64,000 bases of DNA from Maribacter polysiphoniae (GTDB lineage: Bacteria > Bacteroidota > Bacteroidia > Flavobacteriales > Flavobacteriaceae), in assembly GCF_003148665.1 (NCBI RefSeq), contig NZ_QGGQ01000011.1, positions 62,001-126,000 of the forward strand, written 5' to 3'. Of the stretch, positions 46,607 through 55,171 are shown piece by piece; within the stretch, counting starts at the first letter, position 1, and each line of letters starts with the position of its first letter. The notes beneath the pieces are model-generated. The model worked only from the letters and a program-made list of their open reading frames with translations, searched no databases and was not told the DNA's origin. The translations under genes were made by a program, and so were the position numbers.

Positions 46607-47386
46607 TTATTTATTTACTATAGGGATGAATACCCATAAAGTATTACTTGGTATTTCGTCTACAACAGACCAACCTCGTTCTATGAAGTGATAGGACTGA
46701 CCCACCAAAAGGTTGTCGATAACATGAACATCAATCTGGTTCAAGCCTTTTTTTAATTCATAATCGAAGTATTCGTCAACAGGCACCTTGGTTTTAAAAG
46801 CAAAACCTTTACCATCTTCCATTTTTACTTTTTTAATGCAGTCAAGTTTTACTGTTGCATCACCACTGGCATAGATCGGCAAATAATAATGGCCTAAATG
46901 ACCGTTGTTCATGATTCCACCACCCATGGTATTATAAGACGTTTTTACCGTGCTGGCAGGTATGATATACCCTATGAACCTATTATTCTGGCCTACCATT
47001 ATGGAAGCCGGTGAGATTGTTACGGCATCATTTTTCACAATAGCCTCTTCTTTATTGGTGCATTCCGAAATAAAGGCCCGAATTGGTACTGAAGTACGTA
47101 TGGAATCGGGCATCTGATAACTGAAACTGCCATTCTCCTTAATGCCCCCAATTCGTTCCGTACCTTTTTGAGTACTGTCCGAAGGGTGAAAAGACAGCAC
47201 GATATCAGCCTCCCCAAGATCCCATTTTTTAAAAACCTGATCGTTTTCACTCACAAACATTCCTTTGAGCAATCCTTCGTGCTGTTCTTTCCCCAATACT
47301 TTTCCTTTTAGTTTTTTAAGGAATTGGGCGTTCCCGGCATGGGGAAATGCCATTGAAATGGCCAGTACAACAATCCATTTTTTCAT
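46607..47386 (-). CDS. Secreted protein of unknown function, paralogue of 44494-45405
   Basis: 259 residues starting MKKWIVVLAISMAFPHAGNA, a clear signal peptide, then QFLKKLKGKVLGKEQHE, an opening also seen in the DUF4412 protein at 54172 (QFFKKLKERAKD). The main part is beta-rich (DLGEADIVLSFHPSD, GSFSYQMPDSIRTSVPI, HYYLPIYASGDATVKLDC) and pairs with the 303-residue protein at 44494. The end LNQIDVHVIDNLLVG is also shared in pattern. There is no enzyme motif. It lies alone between gaps of 118 and 242 bases, so it may have its own promoter. Confidence 0.72.
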   Translation of the reverse strand: MKKWIVVLAISMAFPHAGNAQFLKKLKGKVLGKEQHEGLLKGMFVSENDQVFKKWDLGEADIVLSFHPSDSTQKGTERIGGIKENGSFSYQMPDSIRTSVPIRAFISECTNKEEAIVKNDAVTISPASIMVGQNNRFIGYIIPASTVKTSYNTMGGGIMNNGHLGHYYLPIYASGDATVKLDCIKKVKMEDGKGFAFKTKVPVDEYFDYELKKGLNQIDVHVIDNLLVGQSYHFIERGWSVVDEIPSNTLWVFIPIVNK

Positions 47387-47504
47387 TTTTAAAGTTTTTA
47401 ATAATTACGCTACTTTCTATGCTTTTTTAACCCCTTGTTCCCATACGTTTCCATTGTTGTTGGCTACAGCGGAATGACGTGCGGTACATTCTTTGTTTTA
47501 TTCA

Positions 47505-47924
47505 TTATTGCCTTGCAAAATAATAGCTCCTTGAAGTATCGGTTCTGTTTGACGACTTATAATCGTTCTTCAAAGTGACCTTATATCGCGTACGTCTTGT
47601 TCGGTGTTGATAAATGGTTACCTGTCGTTCCACAAAGGATTCATTGATTTTAATAGGATGGTAATAGGGGATCCAATTGCCCTTAACCCGTTGTAAATAT
47701 TCTGGGTAACTGATATCTTTCCGGGTTAAGAAATTCCCCCAAAAACAATCGTTTGGAGTACATTCTGCCCAGATTCGCACATAGACCCTATTTGCATTAT
47801 GTTCTTCAAACTGCATTTTTGTGATTCCATTTGTGTTCGAATCTTTGTTGATTATGGTGTATTTGCTTTGGGCATTGGTTATAAAACCGACCAGCATAAA
47901 GAAAATGAAAGGCATTTTTTCCAT
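47505..47924 (-). CDS. Small secreted protein of unknown function
   Basis: 139 residues with a signal peptide (MPFIFFMLVGFITNAQS). The mature domain has NTNGITKMQFEEHNANRVYV, IWAECTPNDCFWGNF with a likely disulfide pair, KGNWIPYYHPIKINESF and VTIYQHRTRRTRYKVTLKND. It is beta-rich and basic at the end. It starts 11 bases after the VWA gene stops and is therefore in the same transcript as the pore-former. I recognise no family. Confidence 0.7.
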   Translation of the reverse strand: MEKMPFIFFMLVGFITNAQSKYTIINKDSNTNGITKMQFEEHNANRVYVRIWAECTPNDCFWGNFLTRKDISYPEYLQRVKGNWIPYYHPIKINESFVERQVTIYQHRTRRTRYKVTLKNDYKSSNRTDTSRSYYFARQ

Positions 47925-47935
47925 CTTTTATTTTT

Positions 47936-50900
47936 TTAGTTACATGGAAAAGGACTGCTTTCTGGTGCAACCATTCCAATTAAATTATCCAATCCCGACA
48001 TAATTTCACCGGCCTCACCAGTTGTCGCATACACCACTTCCTTGGCTACATTACAGGCAAATTGGGCCAACTCGGCCCTTATTTTATCATCCATACCAGA
48101 GGTATCCATGATCATAATGGTTTCGGAAACAATGCCATACAAGCGCACTAAAGTTTGCCCGTACATGGCCACCACACTTAGGGCAAACCCCCCAATAGGA
48201 TTAAGAACACCTACACCGGATAGTTTTTCCATGATAGCTATTAAATTAGACAAGGCAGTATACAGATTGCCGAGTTTATCGGCATCATTTTTTGCGTCAT
48301 CCGAAGCGCCTCCACTTCCATTATATAGAATACCATATAATTCCCCAGTGGTTTTATTGACATCCCAAAAAGCTTTGGATTGTAGGTTTTTGTCGAAAAT
48401 CCGCAATGTTGCTGCGCGGTCAATTCTTTCTCTCCAATAAGGAAACTCGTCTTTAGATACCCCGCTTAACCAATTGTTTTTTCGTGCAGTCAACAAATTG
48501 GTCCATAATTTATCAGAAAGCTCAGTCAATGTACATGTATGGTACATTTTACTTTCCCGTATGGCCATCTGCGCCGTTTTCAAAAGGGTTGTTTTAAAGT
48601 TCTGTTCTGGATTCCTACCTAGGGTTGTATACTGGGAGGTCTGCAAATAATCAAAAAGCGAATGATACGTTCCTGTGATAAAGCCTGGTTTAAGTGTCTG
48701 CATACCCATTCGCAAGCCACTGGGGAACGTAAAAGAATTCTTGGTTACTGCATTTGATAGAGGTGCCATTAATGTCAAGGCACTTCCCGAAATATTCAAT
48801 TGACCATTGGCAAGGGCTTTCTCTGCCTCCTTTACTTGGTTGTTCAAGAGTGCCTCGCCCCATTTTCTGGTGCTTAATTTTGCTTCCAACAAATCGGATA
48901 GGGCACTGGAAAAAGTGGGTCCACCTCCTTCAAAATAAAGCTGTATTCCCCCCAGCATTAAATCGTTGACGTCATTTGCCATTTGTTGGGTAGGTGCTTT
49001 ATGTCTTTCTATAGTTGGCTGCCAACCTGCCAAAACCCGGTATACCCGATGGCCTGCATAATTAATGTATAAATACAAGCCAATAATTCTTGGGCCAATA
49101 CTAGTTGGAGCTACTATTGATTTAAACTGATACGTGGCCTTTCCCAACACCTTGTTATTGTCTACACCTATGCTCACGTTTCTTTCATTAAGAGTACCTG
49201 CAGACCAATACGTAAATGTATAGGGCTGAATTTGAAGGTTTTTTAGATAGGCTTCTATTCCCGTCAAAGCAGCTTTCTGATCTTCTACGGCCAAATGAAG
49301 GCCCTTGGTGAGTTGTGCCATATGATCGAATGTTTTGGTTCGTCTAGCATTGGAAGTATTGTAAACATTCAGTATAATGGCTGGTGGGCCACTTTTATAC
49401 AAATCCTCATTTTTAGGGTCAAAATCATCATTGTTGTCCCCATCGGTAGCAAAAATGATAAGGTCATTATCAGTTTGTGATCCTTTTAGAAGCCAAGTAT
49501 AGAGTGCGGATGGGGTCTCCCAATACTGTACTATCGCAGCTGGATATTGACCTAAGATATTAGATTTCAATTCGTTAATGAACTGCACCATTCCTTCATT
49601 TCTATATTCGGTAGGCATGCTCATGGAAACATCGGCCATGATCAGGATTTTCGGAGTTCGTTGATTGGTTTCCATCACAGCCCGTACAGGCTTGCCATCC
49701 TCAACTATTGTGAAGTCACTGGCCGAAAGGCCTTCAACCAAATTTCCTGAGGCATCTTTTGGCGAGATACTTAATTTTACTCCTGGATACCCGGTAGTGG
49801 TTGCAGTTGCCGTTATCGTTTTTACCTGTTTTTGAAGATTCGGGTCCGATTTATCCAAAAGTGGCATCGCTATACTGTTTCCCTTATCCAATTGAAAACG
49901 TTTTCCCTCTAGGGTTATCGGGTTTGCCAAGATGGAGCGTTCCGACATATAATCTTCTGATTTCCCAATCGCCTGAAGTCCTAGCGCCGGTGTAAAAGTC
50001 CTAATGTTCGCGATAGGGGTTATCCGTAATTCCTGTGGGCTAAGGTTGTTTAAGAACATAACATCAACTTGTCTACCCACCAAGTCACTGGCCAACCATT
50101 CGTTACCAATAAGTTCTTTTTCCTCCAATGGTTTTATGGAATCCCGATAGGTTAGCTTTATGGTTACCTTTTCTTCATTGGGCTTTGGAAGGCCCGCCTC
50201 GCTTACTTTATTTTGCTGGTTGCGCAATTTTCCATAAGGTACTTTCGGATCGATAAGATGCGCATATCTAGTATTCCCCTCCCATTGAAATTCAACGGTA
50301 GGCGTTCTGGAATTGTCCCATCTGAAATCAAAACCACGATACTTATAGTCCTCCTTCAAATCCAATGTATTCCATATTTTCCCACCTAATTCATTGGCCA
50401 GTTCCAATTCGTCCTCAAAAATGACATCAGGTTGATATTCCATGTTCTCCATACCCATTTCTACCCCCCATTGCATTAAGGTGCGATCAGATATATTGGG
50501 AGAAAAAGGTCTTTCTGTAGGTCTAAAAAAGAATGTTGGAACTTCCTCTGGGGAAATGTTTGTATGTTCCCATACTATTTTGGCAGGAATATCCGCTTTG
50601 TTATACATGCGCTGTAACAATTCCGCTTTTTCCATGGCCGTTGCCATACCGCTGCGTAGGGCATAATCCACACCCCATTTCGTGGCATCGGTTCTACCAA
50701 TGGACTTTTGGGTCATTGGCATTAAATAAATCTGGTCTCTTACAAAATGAAACATAGCCTCTGGATTACCCTCGACAATAAGCCTTTCCATCTGACCTTT
50801 AAGATGATCCGGACTGGTTTTCAATTCATGAAGAATCTCTTCCCAAATTTTATAGGGCAGTGCACCACTCCCCCTAAACCTCGCTTCTTTTTCACTACAT

Positions 50901-51010
50901 CCCAAAACCATCGGCGGTAGTGAAGTCGCCAAGGATGCCATTACCAATTTAACGAAAAAACCCCTTCTACTCGGTATTTCTAAAGCTGTATTTATTTTTT
51001 TGACCTTCAC
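47936..51010 (-). CDS. Tat-type lipoprotein with degenerate transglutaminase region and VWA domain
   Basis: A 1024-residue exported protein. The N-terminus combines a twin-arginine motif (SRRGFFVKL, residues 14-22) with a lipobox ending MVLGC (Cys 38). Residues about 85-150 follow the transglutaminase-like layout (MFHFVRDQIYLMPMT, ATAMEKAELLQRMYNKADIP) but the catalytic Cys position is not Cys. Residues 452-640 are a von Willebrand A domain with the MIDAS start ILIMADVSMSM (Asp 460) and FATDGDNNDDFDP. The remaining 380 residues are helical and unassigned, with a hydrophobic stretch near 950. It sits 21 bases after a lipoprotein gene and 63 bases-plus-one-gene after the cytolysin-like gene. 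Probable metal-dependent adhesion or assembly factor on the cell surface; the partner is unknown. Confidence 0.8.
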   Translation of the reverse strand: MKVKKINTALEIPSRRGFFVKLVMASLATSLPPMVLGCSEKEARFRGSGALPYKIWEEILHELKTSPDHLKGQMERLIVEGNPEAMFHFVRDQIYLMPMTQKSIGRTDATKWGVDYALRSGMATAMEKAELLQRMYNKADIPAKIVWEHTNISPEEVPTFFFRPTERPFSPNISDRTLMQWGVEMGMENMEYQPDVIFEDELELANELGGKIWNTLDLKEDYKYRGFDFRWDNSRTPTVEFQWEGNTRYAHLIDPKVPYGKLRNQQNKVSEAGLPKPNEEKVTIKLTYRDSIKPLEEKELIGNEWLASDLVGRQVDVMFLNNLSPQELRITPIANIRTFTPALGLQAIGKSEDYMSERSILANPITLEGKRFQLDKGNSIAMPLLDKSDPNLQKQVKTITATATTTGYPGVKLSISPKDASGNLVEGLSASDFTIVEDGKPVRAVMETNQRTPKILIMADVSMSMPTEYRNEGMVQFINELKSNILGQYPAAIVQYWETPSALYTWLLKGSQTDNDLIIFATDGDNNDDFDPKNEDLYKSGPPAIILNVYNTSNARRTKTFDHMAQLTKGLHLAVEDQKAALTGIEAYLKNLQIQPYTFTYWSAGTLNERNVSIGVDNNKVLGKATYQFKSIVAPTSIGPRIIGLYLYINYAGHRVYRVLAGWQPTIERHKAPTQQMANDVNDLMLGGIQLYFEGGGPTFSSALSDLLEAKLSTRKWGEALLNNQVKEAEKALANGQLNISGSALTLMAPLSNAVTKNSFTFPSGLRMGMQTLKPGFITGTYHSLFDYLQTSQYTTLGRNPEQNFKTTLLKTAQMAIRESKMYHTCTLTELSDKLWTNLLTARKNNWLSGVSKDEFPYWRERIDRAATLRIFDKNLQSKAFWDVNKTTGELYGILYNGSGGASDDAKNDADKLGNLYTALSNLIAIMEKLSGVGVLNPIGGFALSVVAMYGQTLVRLYGIVSETIMIMDTSGMDDKIRAELAQFACNVAKEVVYATTGEAGEIMSGLDNLIGMVAPESSPFPCN

Positions 51011-51031
51011 TTATAAACTTATTTAGGAATG

Positions 51032-51556
51032 TTATAATTGTATGTCTATGCTACCGCTGATCGGGTATATTTTTGAAGCATCCAACGAGGGACCTCCCAC
51101 ACCGTCGAAGCTCATTTGTAAACGGTCATTTTTTAGATGCGCCTCAAGCTCCCCGGTTCTAAAAGTCCATGCCTCCCTACTTTTTCCTTCTTCTTTTACA
51201 TAGAGAATGAAATTGATTGAGATGGGAAGTTTTCCCCTATGTATATCAGGCAGTTTAAAGGTGCTTTGTGCTGCCAACGATTCCTTCACTTCGGGAAACC
51301 GAAATTTAAGCTGTGGCATTCTTTCCTGAACAAGTGAAAGTCTAATGTTATCATCATATTTTACACGGCTCTTTTCCCAGTCTATGTCATCATATTGATA
51401 GGTTTTACCATCAATAACAAGCTTCATGGTACCATTGAAGGCGGTTTTCGTACGCTCTTTTTGGTCGAGTGGGGTTGAGTTTTCTGGATGATTTTTATCT
51501 TCTTTACAACTTAGGGACAAGAAGGTGATTACAAGTAAAAGTCTAAATGAAGTCAT
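51032..51556 (-). CDS. Small lipoprotein of unknown function
   Basis: 174 residues with a strong lipobox (LLLVITFLSLSCKEDK, Cys near 17) followed by a short flexible linker and one beta-rich domain: TMKLVIDGKTYQYDDIDWE, LVQERMPQLKFRFPEV, PISINFILYVKEEGKSREAW and LQMSFDGVGG. The pattern is that of small Bacteroidota ligand-binding or inhibitor-like lipoproteins. It starts 18 bases after the cytolysin-like gene and ends 21 bases before the VWA gene. As the immediate neighbour of a possible pore-former, an immunity or chaperone role is one idea, but nothing in the sequence proves it. Confidence 0.72.
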   Translation of the reverse strand: MTSFRLLLVITFLSLSCKEDKNHPENSTPLDQKERTKTAFNGTMKLVIDGKTYQYDDIDWEKSRVKYDDNIRLSLVQERMPQLKFRFPEVKESLAAQSTFKLPDIHRGKLPISINFILYVKEEGKSREAWTFRTGELEAHLKNDRLQMSFDGVGGPSLDASKIYPISGSIDIQL

Positions 51557-51574
51557 GATTTGTTTTTGTAAATA

Positions 51575-53464
51575 TTAGTCCAATAACCCGAAGTGAATCC
51601 ATGCTGCAGCTTTATTGCCCGGCTTAGCTAGTCGTATAGGCCCTTCCAAAGTTCCTCTATTGGTGTTACGTAGCCACATGGATTGTCCTGCGCTACCGAG
51701 AGGTTTAAAACTAATATTTGGAGCTATTGCATGGTCATAAAACTGTTCAGTAAACTGCCATGAAGAACCATCGGGATCTAAGAGATATGCTATAACTTGG
51801 TTAATATCAACATCGATACGCTCTTTTTCGGCGATTACCAAATCATTGTTCCCTGTAAATTCTTTCAACCAGCTATAAATACTGAAAGTTGTATTCTTGT
51901 CTTGAAAATCTTCTGGACTTACGATGAACGTGAGTGAGTTGCCTATATTACCATTTCTATTCACATTACTCTCCTCTACATGAATCTGATTGGTTTTATC
52001 ACTGCATATGAGTATATTGGAATTATTATTAACACCCATATGATTGTTACAGTTGCTTAACTTTGGAAATACTTTAAGATCGGAATCTGCATAACTTTTA
52101 TTTCTACCCTTGGACTTATATATAATCCACTGTTGAAAACCATAATCTTCTGGGTTGCCCTTACCATCCCTTCCGTCAATACATTGAAGATCGGTAAGGG
52201 TTACTTTTAGTTTTACTTCTTTGGTCAACGGTGGTACACAGGTCTTTACTGTTTGTTTAAAAATACTGCGCATACCAATACTTTCATTATTCATATTTTT
52301 GAGTTCATAAGCTATAGGCAATGCATAACTTGGATTTCCTGATTTTTTCTCTAAATAATCACTTAATTCGATTATATTTTTTTCTATAGTGGTCTGGGCT
52401 GAATTAATGGCCCCCGAGGATTCACCCCCGTAAAATAATGCCTTCACTTTAAAATTCTCTTCTTGTTTTAGGTAGTCAAACCCCATTTGTATACTGCCCT
52501 TTTGTATAAGACTCTTTAATTTGACATCTACGTTAGCCCCAAATTCTTTTAAATTCAAGTCTGATTCAACAACTACAATACCCCTTCTTCCATAGACCAC
52601 CCGTGATACATAAACTAAATCTGAAACAGGTTGACTGGCATCAACAAATACTTCTGTCTTGTTTTTGGGATCAACATCAATAAAGAACATATTCTGAAAA
52701 AAATCGATCATATAATAATGATGTTTCTTCACGCTTCCATATTGCATTCCTAAAGTAGCAGATATTCCAGCAACTGAATTCGAATATTTGCCATTGACCT
52801 GAAACCCAAACTCTTCTAACGAATGAATTTCTTTATAATCAAAGCTTATATTAGCAGCGATGGTTCCTTTTATGGATTTAAAGGAATTAACGGCTTCTTG
52901 AAGATTGGAAATACTTTCAGGATGTTCTATTGTGATTGCTTTGCTACCCGTTATGTTGGATGAAAATATTACTGGATGCCTTTTAGACAAGACAGGGACA
53001 TAAGATCCATTCAAAAACCCGGATGCCTTCAAGATCACTCCCGGTTTCATCCAATCAGGTGCCCCAGATGAGGTAAACTCCATAAACGATTTTGTGCTCG
53101 CTTTAATTTCTATTGGGGTTGTAGTACATACTTCTTTCGAATTTTCTTTAATACTACTACTCACTTCTTTTAAGTCGAAACGCTCTTTGAATGAATTATT
53201 TATGATTTCCAATTTCTTATATCCAGTTGGCCCAGAAGCGGTTCCACTGCTGGCAGTTTTAAAACTTTTTGACGCCAAATAATTCTGTATTGCCTGCCGC
53301 TGAGCTTGTTCCGAAGGTTTAACAGGCGTTTTTATGGTGTTTTCGTTCATTGAATTGATTTTCGAGGCTTTTTTATCCACCTTTTCAAATGTGGGTAGCT
53401 GAGCATAAGCCCTAGTGGATAGAATCACTATGATTAAAACTGTAATAATTTTTACTTTATTCAT
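51575..53464 (-). CDS. Cholesterol-dependent-cytolysin-like secreted pore-forming protein
   Basis: 629 residues from the start at 53464, chosen because it gives a signal peptide (MNKVKIITVLIIVILSTRAYAQ); the frame is open 43 codons further. Residues about 125-405 follow the thiol-activated cytolysin core: PDWMKPGVILKASGFLNG and LSKRHPVIFSSNITG (domain 1 start), SVAGISATLGMQYGSVKKHH and MIDFFQNMFFIDVD (domain 3 strands), LVYVSRVVYGRRGIVVVES, then FKVKALFYGGESSGAINS, IEKNIIELSDYLEK and YALPIAYELKN, all with counterparts in pneumolysin-type toxins. The domain 4 undecapeptide (ECTGLAWEWWR type) is absent. Instead residues 410-629 form a different Cys-containing region (LKVTLTDLQCIDGRDGKGN, CSDKTNQIHVEESNV). 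Bacteroidota CDC-like proteins are known; this C-terminus may define its own target. Likely a secreted pore-former. Confidence 0.85.
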   Translation of the reverse strand: MNKVKIITVLIIVILSTRAYAQLPTFEKVDKKASKINSMNENTIKTPVKPSEQAQRQAIQNYLASKSFKTASSGTASGPTGYKKLEIINNSFKERFDLKEVSSSIKENSKEVCTTTPIEIKASTKSFMEFTSSGAPDWMKPGVILKASGFLNGSYVPVLSKRHPVIFSSNITGSKAITIEHPESISNLQEAVNSFKSIKGTIAANISFDYKEIHSLEEFGFQVNGKYSNSVAGISATLGMQYGSVKKHHYYMIDFFQNMFFIDVDPKNKTEVFVDASQPVSDLVYVSRVVYGRRGIVVVESDLNLKEFGANVDVKLKSLIQKGSIQMGFDYLKQEENFKVKALFYGGESSGAINSAQTTIEKNIIELSDYLEKKSGNPSYALPIAYELKNMNNESIGMRSIFKQTVKTCVPPLTKEVKLKVTLTDLQCIDGRDGKGNPEDYGFQQWIIYKSKGRNKSYADSDLKVFPKLSNCNNHMGVNNNSNILICSDKTNQIHVEESNVNRNGNIGNSLTFIVSPEDFQDKNTTFSIYSWLKEFTGNNDLVIAEKERIDVDINQVIAYLLDPDGSSWQFTEQFYDHAIAPNISFKPLGSAGQSMWLRNTNRGTLEGPIRLAKPGNKAAAWIHFGLLD

Positions 53465-53698
53465 GATTTCTTGTCTGTAATTAATAAACATTTTGATTTT
53501 CCTCTTAGGTCTTTTTTCCACTTTTCGTATTTCAAAAACGCGGCAGGCAAAGTATATACCCATTGTATGGTTTAATATTGCAACACAGGTCATGGTACCA
53601 GTGCATCTACTTATCTTAGGTTAGGTTGGTGTCTTCCTCTCCTTTTGACCATAATGGCCTATCTCCCCTTTTTCCTCTTAAACTCTTGGTACAGGCTA

Positions 53699-54160
53699 TT
53701 ATTCAATGCGCCTTAAATTAAGATCTGTTTTGGTGTTCGAAACAATTTCGACTCTTGCTGCCCCAATATTAAAATGATCTCCCGGAAAAAAATGATCTCC
53801 CGGAAAAAACGGATCTTCCTCAAAAAATGGGCTATCCTTATGCATCATTATCAAAGTATTTAACATCGGTAAAATGCCTTTCTTGGTGATTTTGTATTTC
53901 CCTTTTAACATGCCTGTGTAAAAACTTGAATTTGGAAATGTTCTGACCGCTTTTCTTTTCATCAAAGGAAAATCACCATCCAATACAAGTTGGGAGACTT
54001 GTTTCGATTCGTTATTGACCACAAAGACCACCTTGGTTCCCAATAGGTCATGTATCTCCATTTTCTTGTTTACTTCACTGGATTTTCTGATCTGTGAATG
54101 TGTACCGTATTGTACTCCCCATATCAACATTACCGTTAGCCATATAATTTTTGTTTTCAT
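53699..54160 (-). CDS. Small secreted protein of unknown function, paralogue of 45921-46364
   Basis: 153 residues. The N-terminus (KTKIIWLTVMLIWGVQYGTHS) is a signal peptide. The domain LLGTKVVFVVNNESKQVSQ to FYTGMLKGKYKITKKG repeats that of the 147-residue protein at 45921. Near residue 120 it has a tandem duplication, FFPGDHFFPGDHF, caused by an 18-base direct repeat in the gene. It starts 11 bases after the DUF4412 gene and precedes the cytolysin-like gene by 234 bases. Confidence 0.72.
   Translation of the reverse strand: MKTKIIWLTVMLIWGVQYGTHSQIRKSSEVNKKMEIHDLLGTKVVFVVNNESKQVSQLVLDGDFPLMKRKAVRTFPNSSFYTGMLKGKYKITKKGILPMLNTLIMMHKDSPFFEEDPFFPGDHFFPGDHFNIGAARVEIVSNTKTDLNLRRIE
53774..53809. 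repeat. 18-base tandem duplication inside a gene
   Basis: ATGATCTCCCGGAAAAAA occurs twice in a row (53774-53791 and 53792-53809). Being 18 bases it keeps the frame and adds six residues to the small secreted protein, giving FFPGDH twice. It suggests recent slippage; the paralogue at 45921 lacks it. Confidence 0.9.
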
Positions 54161-54171
54161 AACTTTATATT

Positions 54172-55044
54172 TTAATAATCATCCTGATTCTCATATTCAG
54201 CCTTTTTTGCCCCTTTTTGGAATTCAAAGGAATACTCGGCGACTGGTATGTTTTTGGTTTCATTTTCCAAAGCCACACAAGTCATCGTGCCAGATAGCTT
54301 GCTTTTCTTTTTATTGGTATAGGTCATCTCCATCATTAGACTGTTGCCCCCAACCTTATCCAACCATTTTTCATTAAACCCTTTGGGTAGATTTTTGGAC
54401 ATTACCGCTTTGTAATTATTAAAACTCACAGGCGTATCAAATGCCACAAACATGACGATATGGTATTCTTCACCATCCATTTCAAAACCTTGGCAGGTGT
54501 ACCCCAAAATTTCCTTGGTACCGATCTCATTAAAGGCAACCTCCGAAAAATCCTGTTCCATTTCTATTTCGTCCATTTTTGGTATGCCCATGGCCATTCC
54601 TGTTTTTTCCGAACCATTGTCCATGAACAGCACCATTAACTCCTTATCCATATCAAATACCATAAACATATTGCCCATTGATCCTGGACCTTTATCATTC
54701 GGAATTTCCGGTTGGTTGCCAAAATAATCGGCACCCTCGTTTAGATAGTAATGCATTTTAAGATTTCCTTCCTTGGTAGCCATTTCTAGGGTATACCGCC
54801 AATTAAAATCATAACTTGGGGGTAAGACCGAAGGATCTACCATTTTTCCTTTCCCCAGTCTCATATTGAAGATCTTCTCCATGGTCTGATCGGTCTCTTG
54901 TGCCACCTTTTCTTCTGATTTTCGCAGAATGGTTTCTTCTGCGGCATCTTTAGCCCGTTCTTTTAATTTTTTAAAAAATTGTGCTTGTGTGGTTAAACCC
55001 ATTCCCATAAAAAGTAGGAGCAGTACTATTGTTTTTGTCTTCAT
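54172..55044 (-). CDS. DUF4412-type secreted protein
   Basis: 290 residues from the Met at 55044 (an ATG four codons earlier is possible). A signal peptide (TIVLLLLFMGMGLTTQAQ) precedes FFKKLKERAKDAAEETILRK, a charged helix typical of DUF4412 proteins, followed by a beta-rich domain: YDFNWRYTLEMATKEGNLKM, MFMVFDMDKELMVLFMDNG, EILGYTCQGFEMDGEEYHIV and MMEMTYTNKKKSKLSGTMTC. Members are usually periplasmic or outer-membrane-facing proteins of unknown role. It is first in the run of exported proteins, just downstream of the HTCS gene. Confidence 0.8.
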   Translation of the reverse strand: MKTKTIVLLLLFMGMGLTTQAQFFKKLKERAKDAAEETILRKSEEKVAQETDQTMEKIFNMRLGKGKMVDPSVLPPSYDFNWRYTLEMATKEGNLKMHYYLNEGADYFGNQPEIPNDKGPGSMGNMFMVFDMDKELMVLFMDNGSEKTGMAMGIPKMDEIEMEQDFSEVAFNEIGTKEILGYTCQGFEMDGEEYHIVMFVAFDTPVSFNNYKAVMSKNLPKGFNEKWLDKVGGNSLMMEMTYTNKKKSKLSGTMTCVALENETKNIPVAEYSFEFQKGAKKAEYENQDDY

Positions 55045-55094
55045 AGGATGATCCATTTAAAGGTTCTTCTTCGGTGTTCTTCGAATTTCTAAAC

Positions 55095-55102
55095 CAAAAG
55101 TA
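55095..55102 (-). promoter_or_regulatory. Candidate promoter of the secreted-protein operon
   Basis: On the minus strand TACTTTTG (55102 down to 55095) fits the TAnnTTTG -7 box and lies about 50 bases before the first gene of the cluster. No -33 TTG is correctly spaced, which could mean that an activator, for example the neighbouring HTCS, is needed. Confidence 0.4.
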
Positions 55103-55171
55103 TTGGACTGCCCCATATAAGGATACCACGTATGTAACAAAGCATGGAAGAAATGTATCCTTAATTTTAGA

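Noticed and set aside
51575-53464. True cholesterol-dependent cytolysin with domain 4
   Set aside because: No undecapeptide and no Thr-Leu cholesterol motif were found in the last 200 residues, so only the CDC-like core is claimed.
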